From positions 248,001-312,000 of the forward strand of contig JBAYUS010000001.1 in assembly GCA_041675025.1 (NCBI GenBank): 64,000 nt of DNA. The letters are read 5' to 3'. The translations under genes and the position numbers were made by a program. Below are positions 54,595 through 64,000 of this stretch, piece after piece. Source of the stretch: CAJBLF01 sp041675025 (GTDB taxonomy: Bacteria; Patescibacteriota; Gracilibacteria; Absconditabacterales; Absconditicoccaceae). How positions within the stretch are numbered: the stretch's first letter is position 1; the number at the start of each line of letters is the position of its first letter. A model generated the notes under the pieces. That model did no database searches and had not been told where the DNA came from. It worked only from the letters and a program-made list of their open reading frames with translations.

Positions 54595-56541
54595 ATGCAA
54601 CTAACAAACATTAAAGTTTCAAACTTATTGAGTTATCCTTACCAACCTGATCTTTCTAAGACCCAAGGTGTACTTTTTTACAATAGAAAAAATAATAATG
54701 TAAATGTACTTATCTGACCCAATGGTGCTGGTAAAAGCTGATTTTTACGCATCATCAAACAAATCCTAAAAGTAGGGCTTATGAATGATTATATTTATGA
54801 TAAAAATTCTATTTCTTCATCTAAACATACCAATCAGACCATCCAACCTACTGAACAATGGATAGAATGAATACACAAACATTTCAAATTTCTTGATAAG
54901 GATTCTCAGGTAATCATACATTTCACTCTTACCCAACATGATTATGATAATATGCAATATATAGCAAAAAATACAGAAATTCTCAATATGCTTATCAAAA
55001 AATATAGTACTTTGAATTTTGAATATCCTATATTTTCTAATGAACAAATTCATAATATCCCTAATTCTTTCATTTTGGAATGCTCGTTTGATATTGATGC
55101 TAAAAAAATACATATCGATGAACAAAAACTATCTCCTCAGGAACAATTTGTGTTATTATATTTGAGAACTATAGAACTTGTGCAAATTTGTGTCAATATT
55201 TATAATGAATTTGAAAGAAAAGACAAAGAAGAGCCATTGTTTCATCTCAAAAATGGCATTTGATTTATAGGGATGAACAGAAGCCTAAAAAAGGTATCAA
55301 ATATTATAGATCCTTATGCTTGGAATACTCTTATATGAGATAAAATGTTATCTGATTATCATTCCTATCTCGGGTTTTATCTTTGTGCAAGAAAAATACG
55401 GAATATCATTTCTGATCATTCTACTCTGAAAATGAATCCAGATGATATACAAAATTATCCTAAAAAATTAAAGCAATCAGAATTTTATATCAGTCTTGCA
55501 TTAGTTATTAAAAAATATTTCAATAAAACTCTAACAGTTGAATATATTAATGGTCTTCTTAATTTTATGCTTATAGATCAATTTGGTCAAAATATAAGTT
55601 TCACCGAAATGAGTGATGGAGAACAATCATTATTGTCTATGATATTTACTATGTACGGGTATGATTTTAATCATGGGATGGTTATTATTGATGAACCAGA
55701 AATTCATTTTCATCCACAAATGCAAAGAAGTTTTTCAAGAATGATTGAAAAAATTAATCAGAATATAGGAACACAATTTATTTTGTCTACTTATTCTCCT
55801 CTTTTTATTAATGAATCTAATATAGGAAACGTCTATAGATTCTCAAAAATAAATGGAGAAACAAAAATTAAAAATCCATTTTTTACATTGTCTGCTGATG
55901 AAGCTACCTTAGTTCATTTACTTAAGTTTGAAAATTTGTCTAAGATATTTTTTGTGAATAAAATTATTATGGTAGAGGGTGAAACTGATGCATATTTCTT
56001 TGAATTTTATCTAAAATATCTTCATACACTACCTCAACGAAATAATAAGATTACCGATTATGAAATCATCAATATCAATGGTAAATGAAGTAATAAAATC
56101 CGAAGTAAGTTTCTTGCAAGATTTGGTTTACAGTGATTTTTTATCGGTGACTGGGACAATATCGTAGACTATGGATTTATGACACAACTTGATTTGGTAT
56201 ATTATTATAAACAAGCAAGAACCCATTATAGTTGACTTAAGAAGAGTTGAAAAACACATCGTCACTATAATAAATTGATAGATACTCTTAGAAATATATT
56301 TCCAAAAATATATAAAAATATAATGTCTAACATAGATTCTTTATATAAAAAAGATACGTTTATTCTCAAGAAATGAGATATAGAAACGTATCTTGGTATG
56401 CAGGAAAAATGATTGGAAAATACTGTAAAATTCTGTCATTATGAATTTAAAAATCGATTGGAAAATAAGAACTTTGATTCTTGTAGACAAGAATTTGATG
56501 ATATTTTTTCTGCTATATTTGCACCAAAAAAGAAGTCTTAG
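54595..56541 (+). CDS. OLD-family ATPase with TOPRIM domain
   Basis: 648 residues. The N-terminal ABC/AAA ATPase has Walker A LIGPNGAGKSGFLRII (first Gly UGA), a helical insertion, signature-like MSDGEQSLLSMIF, Walker B GMVIIDEPEIHFHP and D/H-loop TQFILSTYSPLFIN. The C-terminal TOPRIM nuclease domain has IIMVEGETDAYFFEF and IGDWDNIVDYGF. OLD proteins are nucleases; relatives serve in phage defence (Old, GajA). No UvrD partner is adjacent; the neighbours are membrane-anchored coiled-coil proteins on the other strand. Confidence 0.9.
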
Positions 56542-56544
56542 ATA

Positions 56545-56799
56545 TTATATAGCATATGGTAAAGCATTTTGAATATAATTTGCATAAACAAATATAAATC
56601 CTCATATACCCACCAATAAGAAGAAGATAAATAGGATTATAAAAATCCAGTTTTTCTTTCTTTCTGCTTGAATTTTTTCATCTATTTCAAAAAGTTTTTT
56701 ATTCAAAATTCTTTCTTTACTGTCTTCATGGGCAAGTGTCATGTTTTGAAGTTTTTCTTCAATTTCATATATTTTATCTTGAAGTTTATTAATAAACAT
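56545..56799 (-). CDS. Coiled-coil protein with C-terminal membrane helix
   Basis: 84 residues from ATG 56799: coiled coil (DKIYEIEEKLQNMTLAHEDS) and a C-terminal transmembrane helix (WIFIILFIFFLLVGI). It is in the same frame as the gene at 56884, separated only by a TAA and 28 codons (NKFKNIVLLHKSISEKEKIK...) that also read as coiled coil. The two may be one gene broken by a stop. It ends 4 nt past the convergent OLD gene stop. Confidence 0.55.
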
Positions 56800-56883
56800 A
56801 TTCTTTTCTTCTATAATACTATCCTTGATTTTTTCTTTTTCACTAATGCTTTTGTGAAGTAATACTATGTTTTTAAATTTATT

Positions 56884-57603
56884 TTATACTTCTTGTAATC
56901 TTTGCTTAAGTATTTCTATAGATCTTACCTTTTCTTCTATAATACCATCTTTTTTGCTATTATCTTGTTGTTCTGCAATAAATTTTTTTATCTTCATCTC
57001 TGCTTCATTGAGCTTTTGCTGTAGGATATATATAGATTTATTTCTTTCATTTATTGTGCTACTTTTTGTGTCTATAATCTTATCTTTTTCTTTATACACT
57101 ATAAGAAATTTACTGATATTTTGATTCATTATTTTTGCTTGTTCTTTGTAGAGATGATTTTCTTCTTGATGTGCCTGTAATTGATATGTTTGTTGTTGCA
57201 TTATTGCATTTTGATAGATTTGTTCTGGTGTTTCTTTTATCGCAACTATTTCTTCTTCGTATGTTGGTTGTCATATTTTTTCACAAAACATATTTATTTC
57301 TTTTTCTATATTATTTAATGCTAATGTTTCTTGTGTTCCGTTAATTTCTTGTTTTAGTATTTCAATATCATTTTTTATATCATACATTATTACATTTAAT
57401 TCTTCTTTTTCTGCCTTTACTTCATCAATAATAACCACACTATTGATTCTTTCCATTAATGGTTTCTTCATATTTTTTAATGTTTTCATAAATTTTGCCC
57501 TATCTATTATATTTTTTGTAAAATAAATAATGAACGCAAAAATTGGAAAAACAAGTATTCCCATGATAATATACATTTGGTATTCGATAAGGGTTTTTAA
57601 CAT
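56884..57603 (-). CDS. Membrane-anchored coiled-coil protein
   Basis: 239 residues. N-terminal transmembrane helix (YIIMGILVFPIFAFIIYF), then long heptad-rich coiled coil with LNEAEMKIKKFIAEQQ and VRSIEILKQRLQEV at the end, where a TAA interrupts. Its second half, with FLIVYKEKDKII and SIYILQQKLNEAE, resembles FLIFKEKEKMLEE and VIFVLQQRVSELE of the gene at 57731, so the two are related. Role unknown; a structural or tethering function fits. Confidence 0.65.
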
Positions 57604-57686
57604 ACTCTAATGGTTGGTGAGAGGGTTAAAAGTAATAATACTATAATTATATTATAGTAAAAGTCAATACAAATTAATAAAAGAAA

Positions 57687-57710
57687 AAACTCTGTATTTT
57701 GACAGAGTTT
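57687..57710 (-). terminator. Terminator of the HTH/coiled-coil gene
   Basis: AAACTCTGT/ACAGAGTTT stem with a minus-strand T run, 20 nt past the stop at 57731. Confidence 0.8.
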
Positions 57711-57730
57711 ATGCTTTCATGATAGCTTAA

Positions 57731-58288
57731 TTACCCTTTGAATATAAATAATCCTGCAACGATTATAAATATAAGAGAGAGTCATATGAAAATTAAATTT
57801 TTAAGTTTTTCGTTTTTAATCATTCCCTTGAGTTGTCCTATTTTTTCTTCTAATTTTTGCTTTTCTATAATAGCTTCTTGCTTTTCTTTATTGTAGTCTG
57901 GTAAAGCAATCATATGTTGAATTTTGTTTTCAAGCTCAGATACTCTTTGTTGAAGAACAAAAATTACTTTGTTTTTTTCTTCAAGCATCTTTTCTTTTTC
58001 TTTGAAAATAAGAAAGAATTTTTCTATTTTTTGATCAATAACATTTTCTGTTTCTTTATCCATCAAGTTTGTTGTACTTGATTGATTAACGATCTCTGTA
58101 TTATGTTCTTGATGAAGCGTTGCAAATTCTTGTTTAAGAGCAATAACTTCTTCTTTTGCTAATAATACCTTATTTGCAATTTTTTTATAAGATATTTTCC
58201 CATTTTTGATATATCTGTCGATAGTTCTTGTAGATATATTTAAAGATTTTGATGCGACTTCTCTAGTTACGTTGTATGTTTTACTCAT
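57731..58288 (-). CDS. HTH protein with coiled coil and C-terminal membrane anchor
   Basis: 185 residues from MSKTYNVTREVASKSL. Residues 1-45 are a MerR/excisionase-like helix-turn-helix (VTREVASKSLNISTRTIDRY, then IKNGKISYKKIANKVLL as the wing). Residues 45-160 are coiled coil (VFVLQQRVSELENK). Residues 163-182 are one transmembrane helix (LIFIGLSLIFIIVAGLFIF). A DNA-binding head tethered to the membrane is an unusual layout; it could anchor DNA. An upstream in-frame ATG at 58315 exists but would add an implausible hydrophobic peptide. Confidence 0.7.
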
Positions 58289-58317
58289 AATTACTATTAA
58301 TAATTTAAAATACAAAT

Positions 58318-58445
58318 TAGCTCGCTATGCTCGCGTAATTCACTTCGTGTAATAAACTCACTATGTTCGTGTAATTCATTGTAATTCATTACGTCCAAGC
58401 GGACAAATTACAATGTATTACATCACGAAGTGATATATTACTCTA
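58318..58445. repeat. Cluster of short direct and inverted repeats
   Basis: GTAATTCACTTCGTGTAATA, ACTATGTTCGTGTAATTCAT, TGTAATTCATTACGTCCAAG and GTATTACATCACGAAGTGAT: repeated GTAATTCA and CACGAAGTG palindromes. No ORF. It lies upstream of the HTH gene and may contain its operator. Confidence 0.6.
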
Positions 58446-58459
58446 TTTGTTATTTTTGT

Positions 58460-58717
58460 TTATTGATTGAGATCGAATTTGGTTGGTTCTTGATCTTTTA
58501 TATCTTTAAGTAATGACTGGACATACAAGACTGTTAATATTCCTTCTATGATTCAAAACGTAATAAGATAGAGGTAAACTCCAGTAATGCCTTTAAATAC
58601 CATGAAATAGAAACTTATTCACGCTCACGCTCATCATGCATTTTGGAAATATGGAATCATAATAATGATAAACATAACAACAATTAACCACAAATAGAGC
58701 GTTTTTCCTTTTTTCAT
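58460..58717 (-). CDS. Small two-helix membrane protein
   Basis: 85 residues: MKKGKTLYLWLIVVMFIIIMI (helix 1), a Gly-rich turn NAGGAGAGIS with UGA codons, helix 2 (VYLYLITFGIIEGIL), and a polar tail. Family not recognised. It sits between the repeat cluster and a holin-like gene on the same strand. Confidence 0.65.
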
Positions 58718-58775
58718 TTTTATATGATTTATTTATCAAATAAAGATATATTTTTGTTTACATTTGGCTTGTTGG

Positions 58776-59159
58776 CTATATTATTCTCTTTATTAAGAAG
58801 TATATTGTACTGAGAATAACTGATAATATGAATGTCTGTATTAGTGTTCCGAGTTGTATGACGATTCCAAGATCTAAATAATTAACTACTTGTTCAAATA
58901 TATAGAGTACTATAATATTTAAGAGTAATGATGAGAGTCATAAAGTAACTAATCTTATTGGTAATGTTAGTATCTTGAGTATACTTTTGAGTACCGAATT
59001 TATAAGCCAGAAGACTATTCCTAGTATTCCAAAGATAATATATGTATCTTTGTAAACAGACTGAATTTTAAATCAAAGTTCTGGTACATAATTTACAATG
59101 GCATATAAGACAATCCCATTGATGACTATATTGATCAAAAGATGTTTAAGTGGCTTCAT
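58776..59159 (-). CDS. Phage holin family 4 / YvlD-like membrane protein
   Basis: 127 residues with four hydrophobic helices and the family-like VFWLINSVLKSILKILTLPIRLVTLG, which carries the conserved N..lkpil..lt.P...lTlG pattern. In other bacteria these proteins sit in envelope stress operons, often not phage-derived. Function not known. UGA encodes the Gly in LGLSS. Same strand as its neighbours. Confidence 0.8.
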
Positions 59160-59315
59160 ACCTATGACTAATAATTAAAATGTATTCTTTAATAATTATT
59201 GGTAGTATAACTGATATATATTTGTCTACTATATTCAATATCAATATTGGGTTTTTAACAGACTTCTATCATTTTTGTTAAAAACTTGTCAATTCCTGTA
59301 CACTCTATGTCTGGA

Positions 59316-59723
59316 CTAGTCTTCTATTAAATCATCAAATACGTCCTTTTGACCGTCTTTTATATATTCATGAATAGCATTTCTTGTGGCTAATATGGCA
59401 ATAACTGCCGCTCTCTTTCTCCTTGGTGATACCTCAAATCCATGGTCTACCATTGTCTGATATGTTCGATGTAGGATGTCTTCTATAGGTGTTTGTATAA
59501 TAAATTCAGATAAGAAGCTTGCTGCTGCGGTAGTTACATTTGAACAGTTACCATCAAAACTATATTCTGCTATTTTATTATCTTTAATGATGAGATATAT
59601 GACAATATCATCTCAACAGATAAAATTCCCTTCATGTTGCTTGATTGTACAATCTTTCATAGCAAAATTTTGAAGAGGATTTTTTGCGTATTCTTGTATT
59701 AAAAAGTTTTGTTCTTCGTTCAT
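59316..59723 (-). CDS. SufU/IscU-like iron-sulfur scaffold
   Basis: 135 residues. NPLQNFAMKDC, FICGDDIVIYLIIKDNKIAEYSFDGNCSNVTTAAASFLSEFI and PIEDIL match the IscU/SufU fold, with the first Cys (CGDD) and second Cys (GNCS) in place. The third ligand, normally Cys in RxxC near the C-terminus, is replaced (SPRRKRAAVIAI). It may still act with SufB/SufC encoded 2 kb away, or be a modified member that no longer carries a cluster. Confidence 0.82.
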
Positions 59724-59735
59724 GAGTAAGAATTA

Positions 59736-60008
59736 TTAATCTAATCTATATCGGAGATGTTCGATAAGTTTTTTTATCATAAGGATAATTTTGTTACTTA
59801 TTTCTACAAATCACTTAGTTGCTATGATTTCAAGGCTATCAATTTGATTTGCTATATGGTTAATGACTATTAAGAACTTGTTTGAATTGATTTCTAATAT
59901 AACATCATATGATCCATCTGTGTTCTCTGTGAAGACTGCGCGAACATTGTCTAGGCAGATCTTTCTCTGACATACGTCAATTTCAGTGATTAAGCTCATT
60001 TGATTCAT
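59736..60008 (-). CDS. Small hypothetical protein
   Basis: 90 residues: beta-rich N-terminal half (EIDVCQRKICLDNVRAVFTE, YDVILEINSNKFLIVINHIA), helical end (KIILMIKKLIEHLRYRL) joined through one UGA-Gly. It stops 13 nt before the SufU-like start on the same strand, so it probably shares its transcript. Function unknown; a companion role in Fe-S assembly is only inferred from position. Confidence 0.6.
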
Positions 60009-60030
60009 AAAATGAATATATATAAAATAA

Positions 60031-60068
60031 GACGCCGATTCCCGATTTTCCGGGGATAACGTCGGTTA
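60031..60068. other. G+C-rich inverted repeat
   Basis: GACGCCGATTCCC...GGGGATAACGTCGGTT forms an imperfect hairpin with higher G+C than its surroundings, in the leader between divergent genes. It could be an operator, a leader structure or a small mobile palindrome. Confidence 0.4.
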
Positions 60069-60237
60069 TATCTATGGAATTGCCTATAGATAAAAAATGT
60101 GGGTACGTGCTTTTTTATGGTTTCAAAAAATAAATGCAATAGAAAAACTATTGGAATTTATCTGGAAAAATCATCTTGATTTTTTTGTAAAAAACGTTAT
60201 ATTTTTACCCATTTATTTTATAGGTAAGTACTTATAT

Positions 60238-61008
60238 ATGTCGAATAAAGTTTTTGACAATCTTGTTAAAAAGTTGATAAAATATAAAGGAAAGCTTGTA
60301 GATGGGGAAAAGATCTGATCTTTACTTAAATCCTCTCTTGCTGAAGATTTTTCTATACAAAAAATGTATAAACTTATTTATTATCTCAAGATTAGGGGAC
60401 ATTTGGAAAATATCAAAAAAAATATCTTTTTTGTCAAAGATCCTGATCATATATATAGTAAGGAAGAGATTACTGATCTTTTTTATCGAACTATCGTCAA
60501 AAAACATTGTACGGACTTCTTGAAAGGAAATTGGTATATAGGATGACTTAAGGCACTTGAGCTTAATCTTTCGTCTTTTGATGTTCCTGAGGAATTATCT
60601 ATCGTCAATAACTATAAACAAGCTACAGAAGTCGTTATATTCGACAAACAAATTGTCTTTAAGACTTATACAAAGAACAAGACTGATAATCTTTTCAAAT
60701 TCTTCTGGAAACTCACCAAAAAGATAACTATTGGCAAGCAGACCTTTCCTATTGCTTGATTAGAATTGTCTATAGTAGAAAGTCTTTATAATCCATGAAT
60801 GGTTTCTCAGGGATATATCAATGAACTCATTAAAAAGGTTATCAGAAAATATCATAAAACCTTGGATGTAAGTGTTTGGGAGTCAATTTTGAGAAAAAAT
60901 AAGCATAATACGAGCATTAATAGACTCTATGCTTTATCTAAAACAATTGATCCTGACTTAGCTGATAAACTGAAAAATCTTATTAAGAAATATGGCTACT
61001 TTATTTAA
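60238..61008 (+). CDS. AbiEi-like antitoxin/transcriptional regulator
   Basis: 256 residues from MSNKVFDNLVKKLIKYKGKL. A winged-helix N-terminus (MYKLIYYLKIRGHLENIKKN then IFFVKDP wing) and a C-terminal domain with KGNWYIGGLKALELN and FPIAGLELSIVESLYNP fit the type IV AbiEi family. No AbiEii toxin lies next to it, so it may be an orphan regulator. The ATG at 60238 is preferred to 60097 because TTGATT-17-ATATTT just upstream looks like a promoter. The stop overlaps the convergent Nudix gene by 8 nt. Confidence 0.72.
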
Positions 61009-61411
61009 ATGGATGAAATCCTTGTTTTTTCAAATTTTTTATAGGTAAAAATAATGGAGAAGGGAATTCTTCTCGTGTAACTCGTTCTCGTTTTTCACAT
61101 TTTTCTGGTTCCATAACTTTAACTTCTCATTTATCATAATCACAGAGAACGAATAATGTTATGTAATGTTTGTTTTCTTCGTGGAATATATCATTGGTAA
61201 AAGGTCCCATTCTAATATTTTTTATTTTGATACCTGTCTCTTCCATAGTTTCTCTGATAGCACACTTCTCTACTGATTCATTAAATTCTAGATGTCATCA
61301 GGGAAAACTTCGTGTTCCATCTCCATGAGCATTTTTTCTTTTACCTAATAAAATTTTTTCATCTTTATATATCATTACTCATACACCTATTTTTGGTCTA
61401 TTTGTTTCCAT
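61001..61411 (-). CDS. Nudix hydrolase
   Basis: 136 residues with the complete Nudix box GHLEFNESVEKCAIRETMEETGI (G-x5-E-x7-REUxEExGU); the preceding and first box glycines are UGA. The MIYKDEKILLGKRKNAHGDGT start resembles MutT/NUDT15-type nucleotide pyrophosphatases. It is the normal length. Probably cleans oxidised or other nucleotides. It starts 22 nt past the sufB stop on the same strand. Confidence 0.92.
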
Positions 61412-61432
61412 AATATATTTGAAAATATAAAA

Positions 61433-62818
61433 TTATCCTATTGATCCTTCCATCTCCATTTCTACTAATTTGTTTAATTCTCCTGCATATTCTAGTGGGA
61501 GTTTTTTAATAACAGAAGAAAAGAATCCATTAACGATCATGGTGATGGCCTTGTCCTTTGTTAGTCAGCGAGCCATGAGATAGAAAAGTTCAGATTCATC
61601 TATTTTTCATGCACTGGCCTCATGCGCTACGATAGCAGTATCGTTATCTGATTTAATCAAAGGAATAGTATCAGACACTGATGTGTCATCGAACAGCAAA
61701 GCATCACATTGCGTATGGTTTGTTGCATATTCTGCTCACTTTCCAATAGTGACTAATCAGCGATAGGTATTAATTCCTCATTTTCTTGAGATAGATTTTG
61801 CTACGATATTTGATGAGGTGTATTTTCCTATATGAATAGCTTTTGATCCTGTGTCTTGATGTTGTCCTTCACTAGCTACTGCTATTCCCAACATATCTGT
61901 TTTACTGTAATCTCCTTTTAATATAGAACAAGGATAAAGCATTGTTTTACATGATCAAAGATTTCCATTTACCCATTCCATGTATCCATGTTCTTCTATT
62001 ATTGCTCTTTTGGTGTTTAAATTATATGTATTTGTTGACCAATTTTCTACGGATGAATATTTCATCTTTGAATTTTTTCCTACAAAAACCTCTACGAGTC
62101 CTGCATGGAGTGATGCTTTATCAAATTTTGGTGCTGAACATCCTTCGATATAACTTCCTTCGGCATCATCATCAATAATAATCATAGTATGCTCAAATTG
62201 TCCTCATGCGTAGGTATTCATGCGAAAATATGCTTGTAATGGATCAGTGAGTTTAACTCATTTTGGCACATAAATAAATGTCCCTCAGCTCCAAACAGCT
62301 CAATGTAATGCTGCAAACATATGATCAGTAGCTGGCACTAATCTCATAAAATGTTTTTTAACCAATTCTGGATATTTAATCACGGCTTGTGGCATATCTT
62401 CGAAAATAATTCATTGTTTTGATCGTTTTTCTTTGATCTGATGATATACATTGAGTGAATCATACTGTCCTCCTGCTCCTGCTAAATATTTTTGTTCTGC
62501 TTCAGGGATTCCAAGTTTTTTAAATTTATCTTTAATCTCTGTAGGTACATCTTCTCGATTATTAGCATATCATTCTTGGTCTTTATGTGGCTTTGCATAG
62601 TATACAATATCATCGAGATTGAGTCCAGAAAGATCTGGTCCTCGTGTTGGTAATTTTGTAGTATGCAAAATTTTTAGACATTCTAAACGATGGTCTAACA
62701 TTCGTTGTGGTTCTTTTTGATCAGTAGAAATCTTTCTTACGGTGTCTTCTGTGAGACCCGTGAGATAAAGTTCATACTTAATTTTGTCTGATGATTCCAA
62801 TGTAGATTTAAGTGACAT
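61433..62818 (-). CDS. sufB: Fe-S cluster assembly protein SufB
   Basis: 461 residues. PDLSGLNLDDIVYYAKPHKD, the IPEAEQKYLAGAGGQYDS region, HGAVGSGGTFIYVPKGVKL, YIEGCSAPKF with a conserved Cys, GSCKTMLYPCSILKG, KGGINTYRGLVTIGKGAE, CDALLFDDTSVSDTIP and HEASAGKIDESELFYLMARGL are typical SufB beta-helix blocks. With SufC it builds Fe-S clusters in the cytoplasm. It begins 2 nt after the sufC stop: one operon. No SufD is seen in the window. Confidence 0.95.
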
Positions 62819-62820
62819 AT

Positions 62821-63600
62821 TTATTTCTTTTCTATATCGATAAAACCTTCTTTTTTTATAACTTCAATTAATTTTTGATCTCATTCTTTAATAATTTTTC
62901 CTTGTTCTAGGACATAGACATGATCAACGGGAATATATTTTAATATATCAAATATATGAGTTATAATGATGAAACTATTTTTTTCATGATTTAATTTTGC
63001 CATCATTTCTACTACAGACTTGAATGCATCAACATCCAATCCACTATCTATTTCATCTAAGAAAATATATGTTGGTTTAAGTAATTTTAGTTGTAAAATT
63101 TCTATCTTTCTCCTCTCTCCTCCACTAAATCAAACATTTAAATCTCTTCGAAGAAATTCTGTATTGATAGTTAATTCATCCATAAGAGGTTTTATAATGT
63201 TTTTGAATGCTAAAAATGATGTTGTTGTTTCATTTTGAGCGTCGTAAATAGATCTAAGGAATTCAAAAAGTTTAATCCCTTTGATTTCTGGAATATGCTG
63301 AAAGGCTACGAAAATGCCTAGCTTTGCTCTTTCATGAGGATTTAATTTTTTTAAATCAATGTTTCAAGTCGCAGGTTGCATGTTTCAGGTTGTAGATTCG
63401 TTTTTTCAATTCGTAATTCGTAATTCTCAATTCGTAATTTGGTATTTAGGATGTCCCATAATAACCATAGCCAATGATGATTTTCCTGATCCATTTTTTC
63501 CAATTAGACAATAATTTTTACCTAGATCAAAATCCATAGATATAGTATCTAGTATCATTTTTTTGTCTACTTCTACGGAAATATTTTTAATTGAAAGCAT
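62821..63600 (-). CDS. sufC: Fe-S assembly ATPase SufC
   Basis: 259 residues. Walker A LIGKNGSGKSSLAM, Q-loop VAFQHIPEIKGI, signature VGFSGGERRKIEIL, Walker B YIFLDEIDSGLDVDA and the H-loop ITHIFDIL. Between MGHPKYQIT and DLKKLNPHERAKLG sits a Thr/Asn/Gly-rich insert of about 25 residues encoded by two short-unit repeats (63360-63440). Other SufC proteins have only a short loop here. It supplies ATP energy to SufB. Confidence 0.94.
63360..63445. repeat. Short-unit repeats inside sufC
   Basis: TTTCAAG, TCGCAGGTTGCATG, TTTCAGGTTGTAG, followed by four AATTCGTAATT units. The whole tract keeps the sufC reading frame through UGA-Gly codons. Confidence 0.8.
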
Positions 63601-63638
63601 GATGTATAATAAGTAATAAATAATTCGTGCCGTTTTAG

Positions 63639-63712
63639 GTCATTCCGGATATGATTCGGAATCTATACTTAGCAAACTAGATTCCGGCTCCAACATTTAA
63701 CGCCGGAATGAC
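63639..63712. repeat. MITE-like palindromic element
   Basis: GTCATTCCGG at 63639-63648 is inverted as CCGGAATGAC at 63703-63712. Inner GGAATCT (63658) pairs with AGATTCC (63679). About 74 bp, no ORF, G+C above its surroundings. It resembles 'GTCATTCCGG' elements known in many bacterial genomes. Confidence 0.75.
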
Positions 63713-63723
63713 ATATGCATTGC

Positions 63724-64000
63724 TTATTTGTGTAAATTAATAAAGTCACCAGAGTTACCATAAAACTGATTGAACATATCATTGATATATTTTTCTGGAT
63801 TATAATTTCATTTTCCCTTGATATCAAGCATTGTATTGATTCGTCATTCATTGGTTGTTTTGATTTCTTGTAGTGCTTTTTGTTCATCTTCATCAAAGAA
63901 ATCTTTGTATTTTATCTCATTTGTTGATCTTGTTTGTTCTTTATTTTCTGTCTTATTGTCTTCTAATTTTTGCAGTAATTCTTGTACTGAATTTTCTATT
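63724..64000 (-). CDS. Hypothetical protein, 5' end outside window
   Basis: 92 C-terminal residues visible: a Glu/Lys-rich coiled-coil-like stretch (SVQELLQKLEDNKTENKE), then DFFDEDEQKALQEIK, and a C-terminus NPEKYINDMFNQFYGNSGDF. It has UGA-Gly codons (TNEGRIN, KGKGNYN). No family is recognised. Upstream of sufC on the same strand, with the palindromic element between. Confidence 0.55.

Noticed and set aside
54595..56541. Gabija system (GajA plus UvrD-like GajB)
   Set aside because: The only UvrD-like gene is about 39 kb away, in another context, and looks like the housekeeping helicase.
58776..59159. Prophage remnant suggested by the holin-like gene
   Set aside because: No phage structural, integrase or lysis genes nearby; this family is commonly cellular.

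Overview
The window is AT-rich bacterial DNA in which UGA is read as glycine (translation table 25). Under the standard code almost every gene looks shattered. Reading TGA as Gly restores full-length SmpB, GlyRS, AspRS, MnmA, UvrD, RecJ, RecG, FtsH, DnaB, TruD, SufB and others, with UGA falling on conserved glycines such as Walker A loops, GQDPYHG of uracil-DNA glycosylase and the Nudix box. This points to Candidatus Gracilibacteria or Absconditabacteria (SR1) within the Patescibacteria; I cannot choose between them. The only tRNA-Trp seen has anticodon CCA, as expected if UGA is not Trp. No tRNA-Gly(UCA) lies in the window.

Layout. 0-5 kb: tRNA-Cys with a decayed tandem copy, smpB, a LiaF-like membrane protein, glyS, then about 0.9 kb holding two candidate structured RNAs. 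5-11 kb: HIT protein, aspS, the C-terminal half of a split alaS, xth and a secreted Cys-rich duplicated-domain protein. 11-18 kb: mnmA, a histone H1-like protein, a CoA-binding protein, uvrD, a deoxyhypusine synthase-like gene lacking any UGA codon, and a PHP-only fragment of DnaE. 18-28 kb: mobile repeats, a candidate sRNA, an amidase-SpoIID cell-wall hydrolase, a WecG/TagA-type glycosyltransferase, a membrane sensor-like protein, the N-terminal half of alaS and an unknown 554-residue protein. 28-38 kb: recJ, a candidate 0.3-kb RNA, tRNA-Trp, rnpB, a P-type ATPase, ung and recG. 38-48 kb: ftsH, a PSP1 protein, a TPR protein, galU, dnaB, a TPM/YgcG protein and lemA. 48-64 kb: an acetyltransferase-like protein, trhO, a flavoprotein, a nitronate monooxygenase-like protein, truD, an OLD-family ATPase/TOPRIM protein next to membrane-anchored coiled-coil proteins, an AbiEi-like protein and an Fe-S assembly set (SufU-like, sufB, sufC).

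Most genes serve translation (tRNA charging, thiolation, pseudouridylation, trans-translation), repair and replication (Ung, Xth, UvrD, RecJ, RecG, DnaB) and the envelope. The window is also rich in short repeats: a roughly 130-nt dispersed family, MITE-like palindromes, and GAAACCTG-type short-unit repeats. The last have inserted in frame into uvrD, recG and sufC. The most unusual items are the split alanyl-tRNA synthetase, the PHP-only DnaE fragment, several promoter- or terminator-flanked structured RNAs with no recognised identity, and the OLD/coiled-coil locus.
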